A stretch of 64,000 nt of DNA. Origin: Nakamurella silvestris. GTDB lineage: Bacteria > Actinomycetota > Actinomycetes > Mycobacteriales > Nakamurellaceae. Positions within the stretch are counted from its first letter, which is position 1. Each line of letters starts with the position of its first letter. Where the stretch lies: positions 625 through 64,624 of the forward strand of contig QXCQ01000061.1 in assembly GCA_003576535.1 (NCBI GenBank). The letters are read 5' to 3'. The notes below the pieces were generated by a model. The model saw only the letters and a list, made by a program, of their open reading frames with translations. It was not told the DNA's origin and searched no databases. The position numbers and the translations under genes are program-made. Below, in pieces: positions 42,419-52,111 of this stretch.

Positions 42419-45400
42419 TCAGGAAGAGGAGCTGGTCCGGGTGCGGGGGTAGAACCCGACTGCCGCTGCAGCGATGAGCAGACCCAAGACGGTCATGCTG
42501 ATCCCGAGCACCGGGGACCCGGATCCGGCAGAGCTGTTCAGCAGAACCGGGTTACCGGTGGGGATCCATCCGCCGCCGCCACCGGACCCGCCACCGCTGG
42601 GGGTGGGTACCTCGAAGGACTGCTCGGGGCTGTCCGGCACCCGGTGCTCGGCGATCTTGTTGCCGTTGATCAGCAGGTCCTCGTAGACCACGTAGCCGCC
42701 CGGGGTGATGGTGGCCGGGAGGACGAAGTTCACCTTGACCTGCCCGGCCGGGGTGGCGGCGGTGAATGTGGCCTTGCCGAAGATCCCGGTGCCGGTCACG
42801 GTGCCGTTCGCACCCTTGGCCATCAGTTCACCGGTGACGGTGTACTCAGCTCCGACCTTGAGGCCGGAGTAGTCGACGGTGTCGACCACGGTGCCGCCCG
42901 GGGTGATCAGTTTGTCCCCATCAGCCTGGTCAGCGGCGTTGGTGGCCACCTTCGGCACGTAAACGGTCTGGCCTTCGTCGGTGGCGTCCTTGTGGGAGGC
43001 CACGACCTTGCCGGCGACGGTGATGTCCTCGAACACCACCAGGGTCTTGCCGGGAACGAAGTCGGCCGGGATGGTCAGCTTGACCTGCACCGAACCGGAC
43101 GACTTCTTCGGGGTGAACACCGTTTTGCCGGTGATACCGGTGCCGGTGGCCTTCCCGTCGACCACGACCATCAGCTCACCGGTCGCGGTGTGCTCCACAC
43201 CAGGGGTCAGACCCGCGTAGATGATCGTGTCGACCACGGTGCCACCAGGGGTGAGGAACTTGTCCCCGTCGGCCTGGTCGACCGCCGAGGTGCCCACGGA
43301 CGGCACGTAGACCGTCTGGTCGACGTCGTTGATGTCGGCGTGGATGGCGATCGTGCGGCCCTCGAAGGACACGGTCTCGAAAGCGACCAGGGTGCGGCCG
43401 ATCTCGAAGGAAGCCGGGATCTTGAACGCCACATCCACCGACCCGGCCGGCGTCTTGGCCACGAAGGTGGCCTTGCCGAAGATGCCGGTGTGGACCTGTT
43501 TGGTGCCGACCTTTTCCATCAGCTCACCGGTCACGGTGTACGTCTTGCCGATGTGCAGGCCGGAGTAGGACACCTTGTCGATGACGGTCCCACCAGGGAA
43601 CACCGTCTTGTCCCCGTCGGTCTGGTCACTGGCCTGGGTCTGGATCTTCGGCACGTAGACCGTCTGGCCCTCGTCGGTCGGGTTGCGGTGGTCGGCGATG
43701 ACCTTGCCTGCCACGGTCAGGTCCTCGTAGACCACGACGGTCTGCCCGGTGGGGAACGTCTTGGGCAGGGTGAAGGTGACCTTGACCTGCCCGGCAGAAG
43801 CCGCCGGGGTGAAGGTGGTCTCGGCCTTGATGCCGGTGGCAGTGGCCTTGCCGTCGACCACGGTGTACAGCTCGCCGGTGGCGGTGTGCTCGACGCCGGG
43901 GATCAGCCCGGTGTAACCGATGGTGTCGGTGATCTTCTCCCCCGGTGCGAGGAACTTGTCCCCGTGCGGGCCGGTGGCCTGGGTGCCGATGCTGGGCACG
44001 AACACCGTTTGCTCCGGACTCTCCGGGTTTTCATGGGTGGCAACGACAACCCCGCCCAGGAGCAGCTTCTCGAACACCACGTAGGTGCCCGGGGTGATGT
44101 CGGCCGGGAGGGTGAAGATGACATCGACGGTGCCGTCGGTGGTGGTCGGGGTGAACGTGGCGGTGGCGGTGATCCCGGTATCGGTCACTCCCCCATCGAC
44201 GCCCACGCCCTGCAGGGTGCCGTTGACGGTGTACTCCTTGCCCGGCACCAGACCGGTGTAGGAGACGGCGTCGCGGATCTTCCCGCCCGGGGTGATGGTC
44301 TTTGCCCCGGTGGTCTCGTCGGTGGCGGTGGTGCCGATTTCCAGCAGTACGTCGGCCTGGGCCACCTCGACCGCGTAGGTGCCGTCATCGGTGGTGACGA
44401 CGGTGCCGGTGAACGCCGTGGTGTTCAGCGCCGCTCCCAGGGGGGAATCGGTCTCGGTGAAGGTGAGCACCTGGCCCTCGGTGAGCCCTTCCAGTTCCAG
44501 GGTGATCAGGCCGTCCTCCCCGGTGGCCGGGGTATCGGCCACCAGGACAGCGCCGGCCTCGTTGGTGATGCGGTACTTCGCGCCGGCCGGGAGGACGGTC
44601 GGGATGACCTGACCGTCGGCGTCGACCACGGTCTTGGTGATCGTGACCTTCGTCTTGGGCTGATCAGCGAACGTACAGGTGATGGTGGAGCCTTCGAAAA
44701 TCTCGGCCTCGCCGGGGTTCACACCGGTGTGGTTGGTGCACTCCGGGTCCCACCCGGTGGGGGTGACGGTGGTGACGGCGGCGACGGTGGACAGCGAGTA
44801 CCCGGCCGGGGCGGCGGTCTCGGCGACGAGGACCCGATCCCCGGGGCGGATCCAGTCAGACGCCGCGGTGGTGGTGGTGCCATCAGCGCCGGTGACGGCG
44901 AGATCACCGATGGAGAACCAGGTCGACAGGTCCAGGGCAGCACCGGCTAGATCGGTCAGGGGCCCACCGGGGACCGCGCACGGGGTCTGCGCGGCGGCTT
45001 CTCCCTCGGCCAGGTCACGGCTTCCGACCTGGTAGCACGCAACCAGAGTCGTGCCGGCCAAAGGCTTCCCGTCAACCGCGGAGACCTTCGTGACCTCGAT
45101 CGTGCGCTTGGGGCTGTTGACGGCGTTGATGTTCAAGGTGGTGCCGTCGCCGATGGTGCCGGTGCTGACTCGGTCGGCAGGATTGATCGGCAGGAGATAG
45201 CCGGGTGCGGACGCGATCTCGGTGGCACGAACCACGTCACCGGACTCAAGAGTCGGCGTGGAATCGGCACCCTCGATGCGGATGCGGCCCAGGTTGATCC
45301 CGCTCGTTGCGGTGGTGTAGATGCCGTTTGCGTAGGTTCCGACCAGAGTTCCGCCGGTGACGGTGGTGAATGCTCCGGTGCCGCCCTTCTGGACCTCAAC

Positions 45401-47191
45401 CTTGAACTGAACGTTGCCCAGCCGCGCTCCGGTTGCCTCGTCAGTCTTCTGGATCTGGATCCACTGCTGCTCGATCTTCTTACCGTTGGTCATCGTGATC
45501 CGGGCGGTGCCGGTGCCGGCTGCGGTGATGGTGACGGTGTGGGGTGTGGTGTCGAGTTCGTACCCGTCAGGGGCGGCGGTTTCGGTGATGACGACCTTGT
45601 CGCCGATCTTTTTGGTGGTCAGGGCCGGGGAGGTCCAGATGCCGTTGGCGTCGGTGGTCCCGGTGGCGATGGTGACTCCGCCGGAGGTGACCTTGAACTT
45701 CGCTCCGGCCAGGCGGTGGCCATCGGCCTCGTCGGTTTTGATGACCGACACCTTGCCCCGGGGCACCGTGGTTTTGGTGTTCTCTACGACGATCCGGCCG
45801 GCACCGGTGCCGTCACGGGTCAGGGTCACGTACACCGGGTTGTGGTCGTCGTACCCGGCCTTGGGGGTGTCCTCAACGATCTTGATCCCGGTCCCGACCG
45901 GCAGGTCCAGGAACGGGGAGGTGTAAGAGCCGTTGGCGTCGGTGGTGAACTTGACGAGGGTCTTGCCGTCCTTCTCGGCGTGGAACTTGACCCCGGCGAG
46001 CTTGTCGCGGGTGTCCTTGTCGACCTTGACCAGGGAGAACTTCCCCTTCGGGGAGTCGGCCAGGCGTGCGGCGGCGGTGTTGCCGCTGGTGACGGTAACT
46101 TTCACAGCGGCGGCGTCCTTGAGGTAGCCGGACGGTGCGGTGCGCTCGGTCGCGTAGTACACACCCGGCGAGAGGGAAACCAGCACACCGGCGGAGGCGG
46201 TCACAGTGGTGACGGTCTTGACGATCGCCCCGGTGGCGGAGCCGGTGCGGATGTCGATGACCGCGCCGGCCAGGAGGGTGCCGGTGGAGGTCTTGGAGAC
46301 CTTGGAAACGCGGATCTGGCCGTTCGGGACGGCCGGGCGGGTCGCGGTGGCGGAGGCGGCCGCGGTGGACGGGCCACCCTTGCCGATCACCCGCTGGTAG
46401 CCGGATCCGGCGGTCTTCGGGGAGTACATGGCCACGGTGGTGCCGGCCAGGCCGGAGGCGGTGGCCTTGACCCCGCCGGTGGCCTCATTGGCCAGGGTGT
46501 AGGACACCACAATCTGTCCGTTGGCACTGGTGGTGCCGGAGGCGGGGCTGACCGACTTGGCCGACCCGGTGCCGGCGAAGGACACCTTGACCCCGGCCAC
46601 ACCGAATCCGGCCTTGGACACCACGGTGAAGGTCTTCTTCACGGTCCCGGAGGTGGCGGTGGGGTTCGTGGTCGAGACGGCCTTGACCGTGTAGGGGCCG
46701 GCGTACTTGTTGGCCTCGTCGGTCAACTGATTGGCGCGGGTGGCCACCGGGGCGGACGCCGGGGTCGGGTTGTTCTTGTTGTCGTGCGGGACCTCGGATG
46801 ACTTGTGGGCGAGGTAGCCGATCGCGGCCTTGGTGGTCGCGTCCTTCCCGGGGGTGTACTTGAACAGCAGGTACGCCAGTTTCGGGGCGGTGATGGTCGA
46901 CTTGACGGTGTTTACCGAGCTGGACGGCATTGCTCTGCCTGCGTCGACGCAGGCAACCTCGATCGGGCCTCCGGTTGCCCCATTGTTGAGGGTGTACAAG
47001 CCATTTCCGTTGACCCAGGCCCCGGCCTCGCCGTCTGCGGAGGCTGGGGAGGACGGGCCGGCGAAGGTCAGGCCGGCGAAGGCCACAACAACGGCCAGGA
47101 CTGCGGTGATGTAGCGGCGGACCTGGGAGGTGATGGGTGCTCGATGACGGCCGGGGACGGCCTCATCTACACGTGTTTTCTGGGTTTTCAC
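42419..47191 (-). CDS. Giant cell-wall adhesin with Cna-B and VaFE repeats
   Basis: A 1590-residue surface protein. The signal peptide (ITAVLAVVVAFAGLTFA) precedes an N-terminal domain with ACVDAG that vaguely resembles thioester adhesin domains. An Ig-like domain follows, then about five SpaA/Cna-B domains (KVSKTSTG, KVDKDTRDKLAGVKF, KTDEADGHRLAGAKF) and five tandem VaFE repeats of about 115 residues between roughly 950 and 1530. The C-terminal anchor is a Gly linker, one membrane span and RTR. No LPxTG-type motif is present: WIPTGNP is the nearest. It probably mediates cell-cell contact during mating. Confidence 0.88.
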   Translation of the reverse strand: MKTQKTRVDEAVPGRHRAPITSQVRRYITAVLAVVVAFAGLTFAGPSSPASADGEAGAWVNGNGLYTLNNGATGGPIEVACVDAGRAMPSSSVNTVKSTITAPKLAYLLFKYTPGKDATTKAAIGYLAHKSSEVPHDNKNNPTPASAPVATRANQLTDEANKYAGPYTVKAVSTTNPTATSGTVKKTFTVVSKAGFGVAGVKVSFAGTGSAKSVSPASGTTSANGQIVVSYTLANEATGGVKATASGLAGTTVAMYSPKTAGSGYQRVIGKGGPSTAAASATATRPAVPNGQIRVSKVSKTSTGTLLAGAVIDIRTGSATGAIVKTVTTVTASAGVLVSLSPGVYYATERTAPSGYLKDAAAVKVTVTSGNTAAARLADSPKGKFSLVKVDKDTRDKLAGVKFHAEKDGKTLVKFTTDANGSYTSPFLDLPVGTGIKIVEDTPKAGYDDHNPVYVTLTRDGTGAGRIVVENTKTTVPRGKVSVIKTDEADGHRLAGAKFKVTSGGVTIATGTTDANGIWTSPALTTKKIGDKVVITETAAPDGYELDTTPHTVTITAAGTGTARITMTNGKKIEQQWIQIQKTDEATGARLGNVQFKVEVQKGGTGAFTTVTGGTLVGTYANGIYTTATSGINLGRIRIEGADSTPTLESGDVVRATEIASAPGYLLPINPADRVSTGTIGDGTTLNINAVNSPKRTIEVTKVSAVDGKPLAGTTLVACYQVGSRDLAEGEAAAQTPCAVPGGPLTDLAGAALDLSTWFSIGDLAVTGADGTTTTAASDWIRPGDRVLVAETAAPAGYSLSTVAAVTTVTPTGWDPECTNHTGVNPGEAEIFEGSTITCTFADQPKTKVTITKTVVDADGQVIPTVLPAGAKYRITNEAGAVLVADTPATGEDGLITLELEGLTEGQVLTFTETDSPLGAALNTTAFTGTVVTTDDGTYAVEVAQADVLLEIGTTATDETTGAKTITPGGKIRDAVSYTGLVPGKEYTVNGTLQGVGVDGGVTDTGITATATFTPTTTDGTVDVIFTLPADITPGTYVVFEKLLLGGVVVATHENPESPEQTVFVPSIGTQATGPHGDKFLAPGEKITDTIGYTGLIPGVEHTATGELYTVVDGKATATGIKAETTFTPAASAGQVKVTFTLPKTFPTGQTVVVYEDLTVAGKVIADHRNPTDEGQTVYVPKIQTQASDQTDGDKTVFPGGTVIDKVSYSGLHIGKTYTVTGELMEKVGTKQVHTGIFGKATFVAKTPAGSVDVAFKIPASFEIGRTLVAFETVSFEGRTIAIHADINDVDQTVYVPSVGTSAVDQADGDKFLTPGGTVVDTIIYAGLTPGVEHTATGELMVVVDGKATGTGITGKTVFTPKKSSGSVQVKLTIPADFVPGKTLVVFEDITVAGKVVASHKDATDEGQTVYVPKVATNAADQADGDKLITPGGTVVDTVDYSGLKVGAEYTVTGELMAKGANGTVTGTGIFGKATFTAATPAGQVKVNFVLPATITPGGYVVYEDLLINGNKIAEHRVPDSPEQSFEVPTPSGGGSGGGGGWIPTGNPVLLNSSAGSGSPVLGISMTVLGLLIAAAAVGFYPRTRTSSSS

Positions 47192-47273
47192 GAGTCTCTT
47201 CCCTGTTTTGGGGTAGCCACAGACAAGCCGTGACCACGTTCGGGTCGTGCGGACTTGGTACTGCGGTGAGGGG

Positions 47274-48761
47274 TTAGTTGCTGGCGAGAGCGGCGACTAC
47301 GAGGCCGTCCGAACGCTTGACGACCGCGCTGGCGGCATAGACGGTGAAGGAGTCCAGAATCGCGGCCCGGTGCCCGGGGGAATCCATCCACGCCTTGGTG
47401 ATGTAAACGGGATCGGCGGAGTCACGGGTGTTCCCAGAGAACAGGTTCTCTCCGGTGCAGTGGTGAAGCTCCATCCCTGGCGTCATGAGGTTCTGGACAG
47501 CACAGTCCACGGCCGCTTGGTACAGCTCAGTCGTCGGGAATGACTGGAACGGATCCAGCGGGGCTTTCCCCGCTGCGATGCGCGCCGGGTTTGCGGCAGC
47601 TCGTTCGGCGTTGGCCAGGACGACCAGGTCGGAGCTGGGGCCGTCCAGGACCTCGTAGGTGCACAGAGTCGGGTCCTGGTAGCAGGTCGGTACCGGTGGA
47701 GACACGACGACCTCGGCGGCGGCGGTGTAGCCCTTGGCATAGATGCCCGAGACGCCGGGGAGGGTGATCCGCACCTTCTTGGTGCCGGCGGTGTCGAACG
47801 TCGCAGACGCTCGGATCCGGCCAGCACTGTCGATCTCACCGGTACCGGTGTTCACCCATCCCTGGGAGGCGGTCAGGCGTTGCACCCGGACCGGCTTCCC
47901 CGCCAGCCGGGTGGTCGTCTTGGACGTCAGGGTGACCTCGTCACCGATGAAGAACTCCCCCGCCTGGACCTCGACCGTGGCCGAGGTCGCCGGCCGAATG
48001 GAGGTCTTGACCGCGATCCGCTTGGAGTACCCGGGCCCGATGAAGGCCTTCTTGGCGATCACCGCGGCGCGGTAGTAGCGGGTGTCGGCGGTGCCGGAAG
48101 GGACCTTGACGACGTACCGGCCGGAGCTGGACACGCGGGACTGTCCGACATCGGTCCACTTCTTGCCGGTCCATCGCTGCGCGAGGACGCGGGTGCCGAC
48201 GAGTTTGGGGCTCGTGGAGCCGACCATCTCCCAGGCAAGACCGGCGCGGGCCTGGGTGTCCTGGCGGGCCTTGGCCGTGGCACGGACTCCCACACGGGCG
48301 GTCACCGAGGACACCCCCGCGCCGCGGACCTGGTAGTCCCGGCCGGTGTGCGGCTTGACGCGGAAGTTGAACCGCCCGGCCGAGTTGGTCGTCAGCACAT
48401 GCGAGGTGGCCCGGAACGTGCCGCCCGGGATCTTCATGAACAGGCGAACCTTGACGCCGGCCGTCTTGTGGCCGTTCTTCACCACGGCCCCGGACAGAAT
48501 CGTGCTCGAGCCGTTCTTCACGTACCGATCGGCAGTCTTGATCGGGATCCGGAAGTTGTCCTTCGACTGGCGCTCGGAAAGTTCAACCGCTCGGGACCAT
48601 CCCGTGCTGACGGCCTTGGTGTTTGCTGCAAGCTGCGGTACCGAAGACATTGAGGCGTTGGCCGGAAGGGTGATCGTGCCTAGCAAAATCATCAACCCGG
48701 CTACGGTCAGTAGCCATGTGAAGGCTCGATGCGGCTTGGGGGGGTGCACAGTTCCGCCCAT
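47274..48761 (-). CDS. Secreted CAP-domain protein with Ig-like repeats
   Basis: A 495-residue exported protein. ATG 48761 begins MGGTVHPPKPHRAF and leads into a signal peptide (WLLTVAGLMILLGTITLPANA); no good ribosome-binding site is visible and earlier starts are possible. The middle contains four Ig/CNA-type beta domains. The C-terminal CAP (SCP/PR1) domain has VLANAERAAANPARIAAG, the TGENLFSG motif and WMDSPGHRAAIL. It is likely co-expressed with the adhesin 83 bp downstream. Function in actinobacterial CAP proteins is poorly known; adhesion or wall binding is plausible. Confidence 0.8.
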   Translation of the reverse strand: MGGTVHPPKPHRAFTWLLTVAGLMILLGTITLPANASMSSVPQLAANTKAVSTGWSRAVELSERQSKDNFRIPIKTADRYVKNGSSTILSGAVVKNGHKTAGVKVRLFMKIPGGTFRATSHVLTTNSAGRFNFRVKPHTGRDYQVRGAGVSSVTARVGVRATAKARQDTQARAGLAWEMVGSTSPKLVGTRVLAQRWTGKKWTDVGQSRVSSSGRYVVKVPSGTADTRYYRAAVIAKKAFIGPGYSKRIAVKTSIRPATSATVEVQAGEFFIGDEVTLTSKTTTRLAGKPVRVQRLTASQGWVNTGTGEIDSAGRIRASATFDTAGTKKVRITLPGVSGIYAKGYTAAAEVVVSPPVPTCYQDPTLCTYEVLDGPSSDLVVLANAERAAANPARIAAGKAPLDPFQSFPTTELYQAAVDCAVQNLMTPGMELHHCTGENLFSGNTRDSADPVYITKAWMDSPGHRAAILDSFTVYAASAVVKRSDGLVVAALASN

Positions 48762-48824
48762 ATGGGTGTTGGGGGACTCCCAAGATGGTCTCGGTGGTGG
48801 GATACTCGACTCAGTCGCTCTCAA

Positions 48825-49172
48825 TGTTGCTCTCCTTAGCCGGACGGAGCGTTGTGGGTGACAGGCCCGATTCGAGTTGCCCCTCGGATCGGGCCGTTCT
48901 GGTTTCTGTGGGAGATCGAACGATCACTCGGTGTAGTCGAATCCGGACACGCAGAGCCACCCCCCTTCCCCTCTTAGACAGTGACGTCTCTCGTGCAGGT
49001 ATCGCACGCGAAGGTGACGGGTGTCACCAAGAGCCACATGGGTTTGATTGCACCTTTCGGCACTGATCACGTTAGGCCATACAGCCGACAGCGTACTATT
49101 GTCTGTAAGCACTACGTTATCAGATGCGAGAAGGGTGCGCAGTGAAGTACAGACATCGGGCAGGATACGAGC
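48825..49172. promoter_or_regulatory. Divergent intergenic region with candidate operator
   Basis: This stretch of about 350 bp between the leftward CAP/adhesin genes and the rightward ArsR-like gene shows no gene. It contains the inverted repeat GGTGAC-N4-GTCACC near 49014-49029 and a less GC-rich segment (49070-49130). It is a likely control region for both sides, bound by the regulator at 49173; this is inferred from position only. Confidence 0.4.
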
Positions 49173-49490
49173 GTGACCAACCCTGTCCATCCATTAATCG
49201 CGCTGCCCGCTGTCGTGGCTGAGGCGTTCGAGTTGGTTCGCTCAGAGACCAGAATTCAACTCCTGAATTGGCTGAACAGCCACCCCGATTCCCAGGTTAG
49301 CGACATCGTCGAGGGGATCGGCGGCCAACGAGTCACCACTCACAAGCACCTGATGGCACTCGAAGCGGTGGGAGTGGTGGTCGCATCCCGCCCTATGGGT
49401 TCTCGAGCGCGGCAACGAGTGACTTACAGAGTTGATGTGGCCCGCTGCCGCGAGTTCAAGGCGGCTCTGCTCGCTTACTTGCCCGGCTGA
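49173..49490 (+). CDS. ArsR-like winged-helix regulator
   Basis: A 105-residue protein starting at GTG 49173. The helix-turn-helix region (RSETRIQLLNWLNSHPDSQVSDIVEGIGGQRVTTHKHLMALEAVGVV) and the following wing (RPMGSRARQRVTYRVD) match small winged-helix repressors. Its metal-binding cysteines are absent, so an effector is unknown. Divergent to the adhesin/CAP block, which it may regulate. Confidence 0.75.
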   Translation: MTNPVHPLIALPAVVAEAFELVRSETRIQLLNWLNSHPDSQVSDIVEGIGGQRVTTHKHLMALEAVGVVVASRPMGSRARQRVTYRVDVARCREFKAALLAYLPG

Positions 49491-49658
49491 GGATCGGCAG
49501 TGACGCTCGATTCGTTTGCGGATTGGATGTCCAAGCATGCGAATGCCGAATCAGCGGAGGTTTGCAGCTGCCTGATGTCACCTGCGTCTTTGCGGTCGCG
49601 TCGGCGTGTCAGGCTCGGACATCCCAGATTCCGGGACCCACAAATCCATCATGGTCAG

Positions 49659-49868
49659 ATGGGAACACAGCGCGGCCCCGGCCGACCGTCCAAAGGTGAG
49701 CGAGAGCTCGCCCGGCTTCGCATGCCGGTCGAGCTCAAAGCCCGCGCAGAAACTGCGGCACGATCCCAGGGCCTGACGTTCAACGATTACATCAACGGAC
49801 TAGCAGCCGCCGATCTGGGCATGCCCTACGGCCAACAGGAGGGTTTGGACCTGGGGATTAGCGCCTAG
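49659..49868 (+). CDS. Ribbon-helix-helix protein, antitoxin-like
   Basis: A 69-residue protein taken from ATG 49659 (MGTQRGPGRPSKGERELARL); the longer frame upstream is not coding-like. The sequence RLRMPVELKARAETAARSQG then TFNDYINGLAAADLG is a ribbon-helix-helix fold with an AT-hook-like GPGRPSKG N-terminus. No toxin gene is next to it. It may act as a plasmid copy-control or transcription factor. Confidence 0.65.
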   Translation: MGTQRGPGRPSKGERELARLRMPVELKARAETAARSQGLTFNDYINGLAAADLGMPYGQQEGLDLGISA

Positions 49869-49934
49869 CCGCGTGGTCTCAACCGGACTAGTCACCCGGC
49901 ACGGACCTCGCGCACGCCCTGCATAAACGACGAA

Positions 49935-49956
49935 AGCCGCCCGGTCAGGGGCGGCT
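49935..49956 (+). terminator. Hairpin after the ribbon-helix-helix gene
   Basis: An 8-bp stem AGCCGCCC/GGGCGGCT with a 6-nt loop, 67 nt after the stop codon. Immediately upstream, GCATAAACGACG (49921-49932) resembles part of an iteron from the origin array. This could be a weak terminator or part of the leader of the next gene. Confidence 0.45.
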
Positions 49957-50020
49957 CTACGTCTAAATCTTTGACTGGTCAGAGAGACATCTGAGTCAGT
50001 CGAACTACGAAAGGTCTGTC

Positions 50021-51961
50021 TTGGTCGACAGCTCTGATACTAACGCGCACCCAGATGAGGGTGCAACAGATTCGTTGGCGTGTCCCCCTAACGGGGGTCG
50101 AACCGGTGCTACTGAGTCCCCGCGACAGGTGTGGGAGGCGTTGGCCCCGTTGCTTGCGCAACGCCCTGTGGTGCGTGAGTCCAGGAACTTCAAGGACTAC
50201 TACGGGCGGTGGTCCAGGCCGCTGACCGGCCGGTTGCCGGGGTGCCCGGCGGCGGTCCCGGTGTACACGGCGTCCGGTGATACCCGGGTCCTCGTGGTCG
50301 ACCTCGATGTCGGCACCGCCGGCGTGAACGCGGTCCTGCGGGACGCGGCCGCGATCACCCGCTACTTCCGGTCGGCGGGTGCGGTGTTCATCAGCGACCA
50401 GGCAGCCACCGGCGGTATCCACTTCTACGTGCCGCTGACCTGCCCGGTGCCGTTCCACGAGGCCCGGGTATGGGCACTGGCGCTGAAGTCCCGCACCCCC
50501 ACCATGGACCCGAAGCCGAACCTGAACGTCACGGACGGGCTGATCCGACCCCCTGGGTCCAAACACCGCCTGCGTGGCCACCAGATGCTCCGCGGGATGT
50601 CCCTGGCGGCCGCGCACCGTATCGCCGTGACAGGCAACCCGCCCGCGGTGTGGGACGCGCTCAAAGAGGCACTCTCGGCCGAGATGAGCGCCGTGGACGC
50701 CTACTCCCCCACCGCCGACCTCGACGAGGCCGCGTTCGTACCGCGCCGCGGAGGACCTACCGAGCCCGACCCGCGCTACCAGGAGATCGCCCGGACCGGG
50801 TTGTGGGAGGCATCCCGGTACAACACCGGATCCGAGGCACGCCAGGCGGTGATGACGTCCGCGGTGTGGTCCGGACTGACGTTGCCGCAGGTGATGGCCA
50901 GGATGCGAAACGGCACCTGGCCAGGGCTGGCCAGCCTGTACGCCCGACACGGCAGCCCCGCCGCCAGAGCCAAGGCGCAGCTTTTCGACTGGACCAAAGC
51001 GGTGGGATTGGTAGCCAAAGCCCAGGTCAGCCGCAGCAGGGAGAAGTCTGTCCGTAAAGCACCCACAAGCGAGCACCTTTCACAGCCCGCACCCTCACTA
51101 GGAGAGGATCCTTCGTCGGTGAAGGCTGCCGAACGGTCGAGGAAGGGCACGCCGGCGGAGTACCAGTTCCTCCGGGAGTGGTGGTCGGCCCGGGCGTACC
51201 TCGAGCAAGCCCGGTACGGCGGGAGGTCGGCGCTGTCGGTGCGGATGGTGCTGCGCGCGTTGGGTGAGGCGGCGATGAAGAACGGCGGCCGCTACATCCA
51301 GTTCGGAACCCGCTCCCTGGAGATCGCCACCGGCCTGGACCACACCGTGGTGGCGAAACACCTGCGGATGCTCCGCGACGAGCCGGACCCGCTGATCAGC
51401 CTGATCGAGAACGACCGCGGCCTGCTCGCGGACCTGTACGAGCTGCGGATCCCCGACGAGATTCGCACCCGCGCCGCAGCCAGGGCGTGGCGGCCGGGGA
51501 AGATGCACGCACTGAGGCCGGCCTTCCGCGAACTCGGGTTGCCGGCGGCATACGTGTTCGAAGCCCTCGAAACGGCCCGCGGCCGCGCCCTGCGCTCCTT
51601 CGACATCGCCGAGGAAACCGGCATCGCCCGATCGACGGTCTACACCGCACTCGAAACCCTCGCCGCGTTCAACCTGGCCGTGAAGATCCGCGGCCGCTGG
51701 CAGCTCGTGGCCACCACCAGCCTGGCCGACCTCGCCGAGGCCCTGGGATGCGCCGACACCATCCGCCGATGCGTCGTCCGGCACCGTGCCGAGCGACAAC
51801 AGTACCGCCGAGCCCTGCAAATCGTCACCGTGACGGAAGCCCACCAGGACGGTATAACCCCTGATGGGTGGGACTGGCTCGCTGAACCACCCCCGGACGA
51901 GGAAGACACCGCCTGGGACATGCTGGGACGGGTCTTAGGTGCTTACCCTGCGGCCGGCTGA
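50021..51961 (+). CDS. Archaeo-eukaryotic-type primase with winged-helix C-terminus
   Basis: A 646-residue replication protein starting at TTG 50021 (GAAAGG upstream). The N-terminal domain shows the AEP signature: VLVVDLDVG near residue 92 (hhhDhD metal site), GGIHFYVPL near 130, and RPPGSKHRLRGHQ near 190. The C-terminal half carries two winged helices (SLEIATGLDHTVVAKHLRML and DIAEETGIARSTVYTALETLA). AEP primases on plasmids prime or initiate replication beside the replicon. It lies convergent to repA and is a second primase in addition to the relaxase-fused one. Confidence 0.75.
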   Translation: MVDSSDTNAHPDEGATDSLACPPNGGRTGATESPRQVWEALAPLLAQRPVVRESRNFKDYYGRWSRPLTGRLPGCPAAVPVYTASGDTRVLVVDLDVGTAGVNAVLRDAAAITRYFRSAGAVFISDQAATGGIHFYVPLTCPVPFHEARVWALALKSRTPTMDPKPNLNVTDGLIRPPGSKHRLRGHQMLRGMSLAAAHRIAVTGNPPAVWDALKEALSAEMSAVDAYSPTADLDEAAFVPRRGGPTEPDPRYQEIARTGLWEASRYNTGSEARQAVMTSAVWSGLTLPQVMARMRNGTWPGLASLYARHGSPAARAKAQLFDWTKAVGLVAKAQVSRSREKSVRKAPTSEHLSQPAPSLGEDPSSVKAAERSRKGTPAEYQFLREWWSARAYLEQARYGGRSALSVRMVLRALGEAAMKNGGRYIQFGTRSLEIATGLDHTVVAKHLRMLRDEPDPLISLIENDRGLLADLYELRIPDEIRTRAAARAWRPGKMHALRPAFRELGLPAAYVFEALETARGRALRSFDIAEETGIARSTVYTALETLAAFNLAVKIRGRWQLVATTSLADLAEALGCADTIRRCVVRHRAERQQYRRALQIVTVTEAHQDGITPDGWDWLAEPPPDEEDTAWDMLGRVLGAYPAAG

Positions 51962-52111
51962 CTGGAAGAACTATCTTCACGATCGCCTGGTTTAGAGATC
52001 AGAGGGTGCTACTTCGCTCCGGAGGCGCAGCCTCAAGTCGAGCAGGTCCACGCTTCCGTTTAAGGAGGGAAATGCGTGGTCGGTCGGAATCCGTTCTTGC
52101 GTTGGGAGTGG

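Noticed and set aside
42341-44950. 869-codon plus-strand open frame
   Set aside because: Repeat-rich shadow opposite the VaFE repeats of the adhesin; its own repeats simply mirror those of the real gene.
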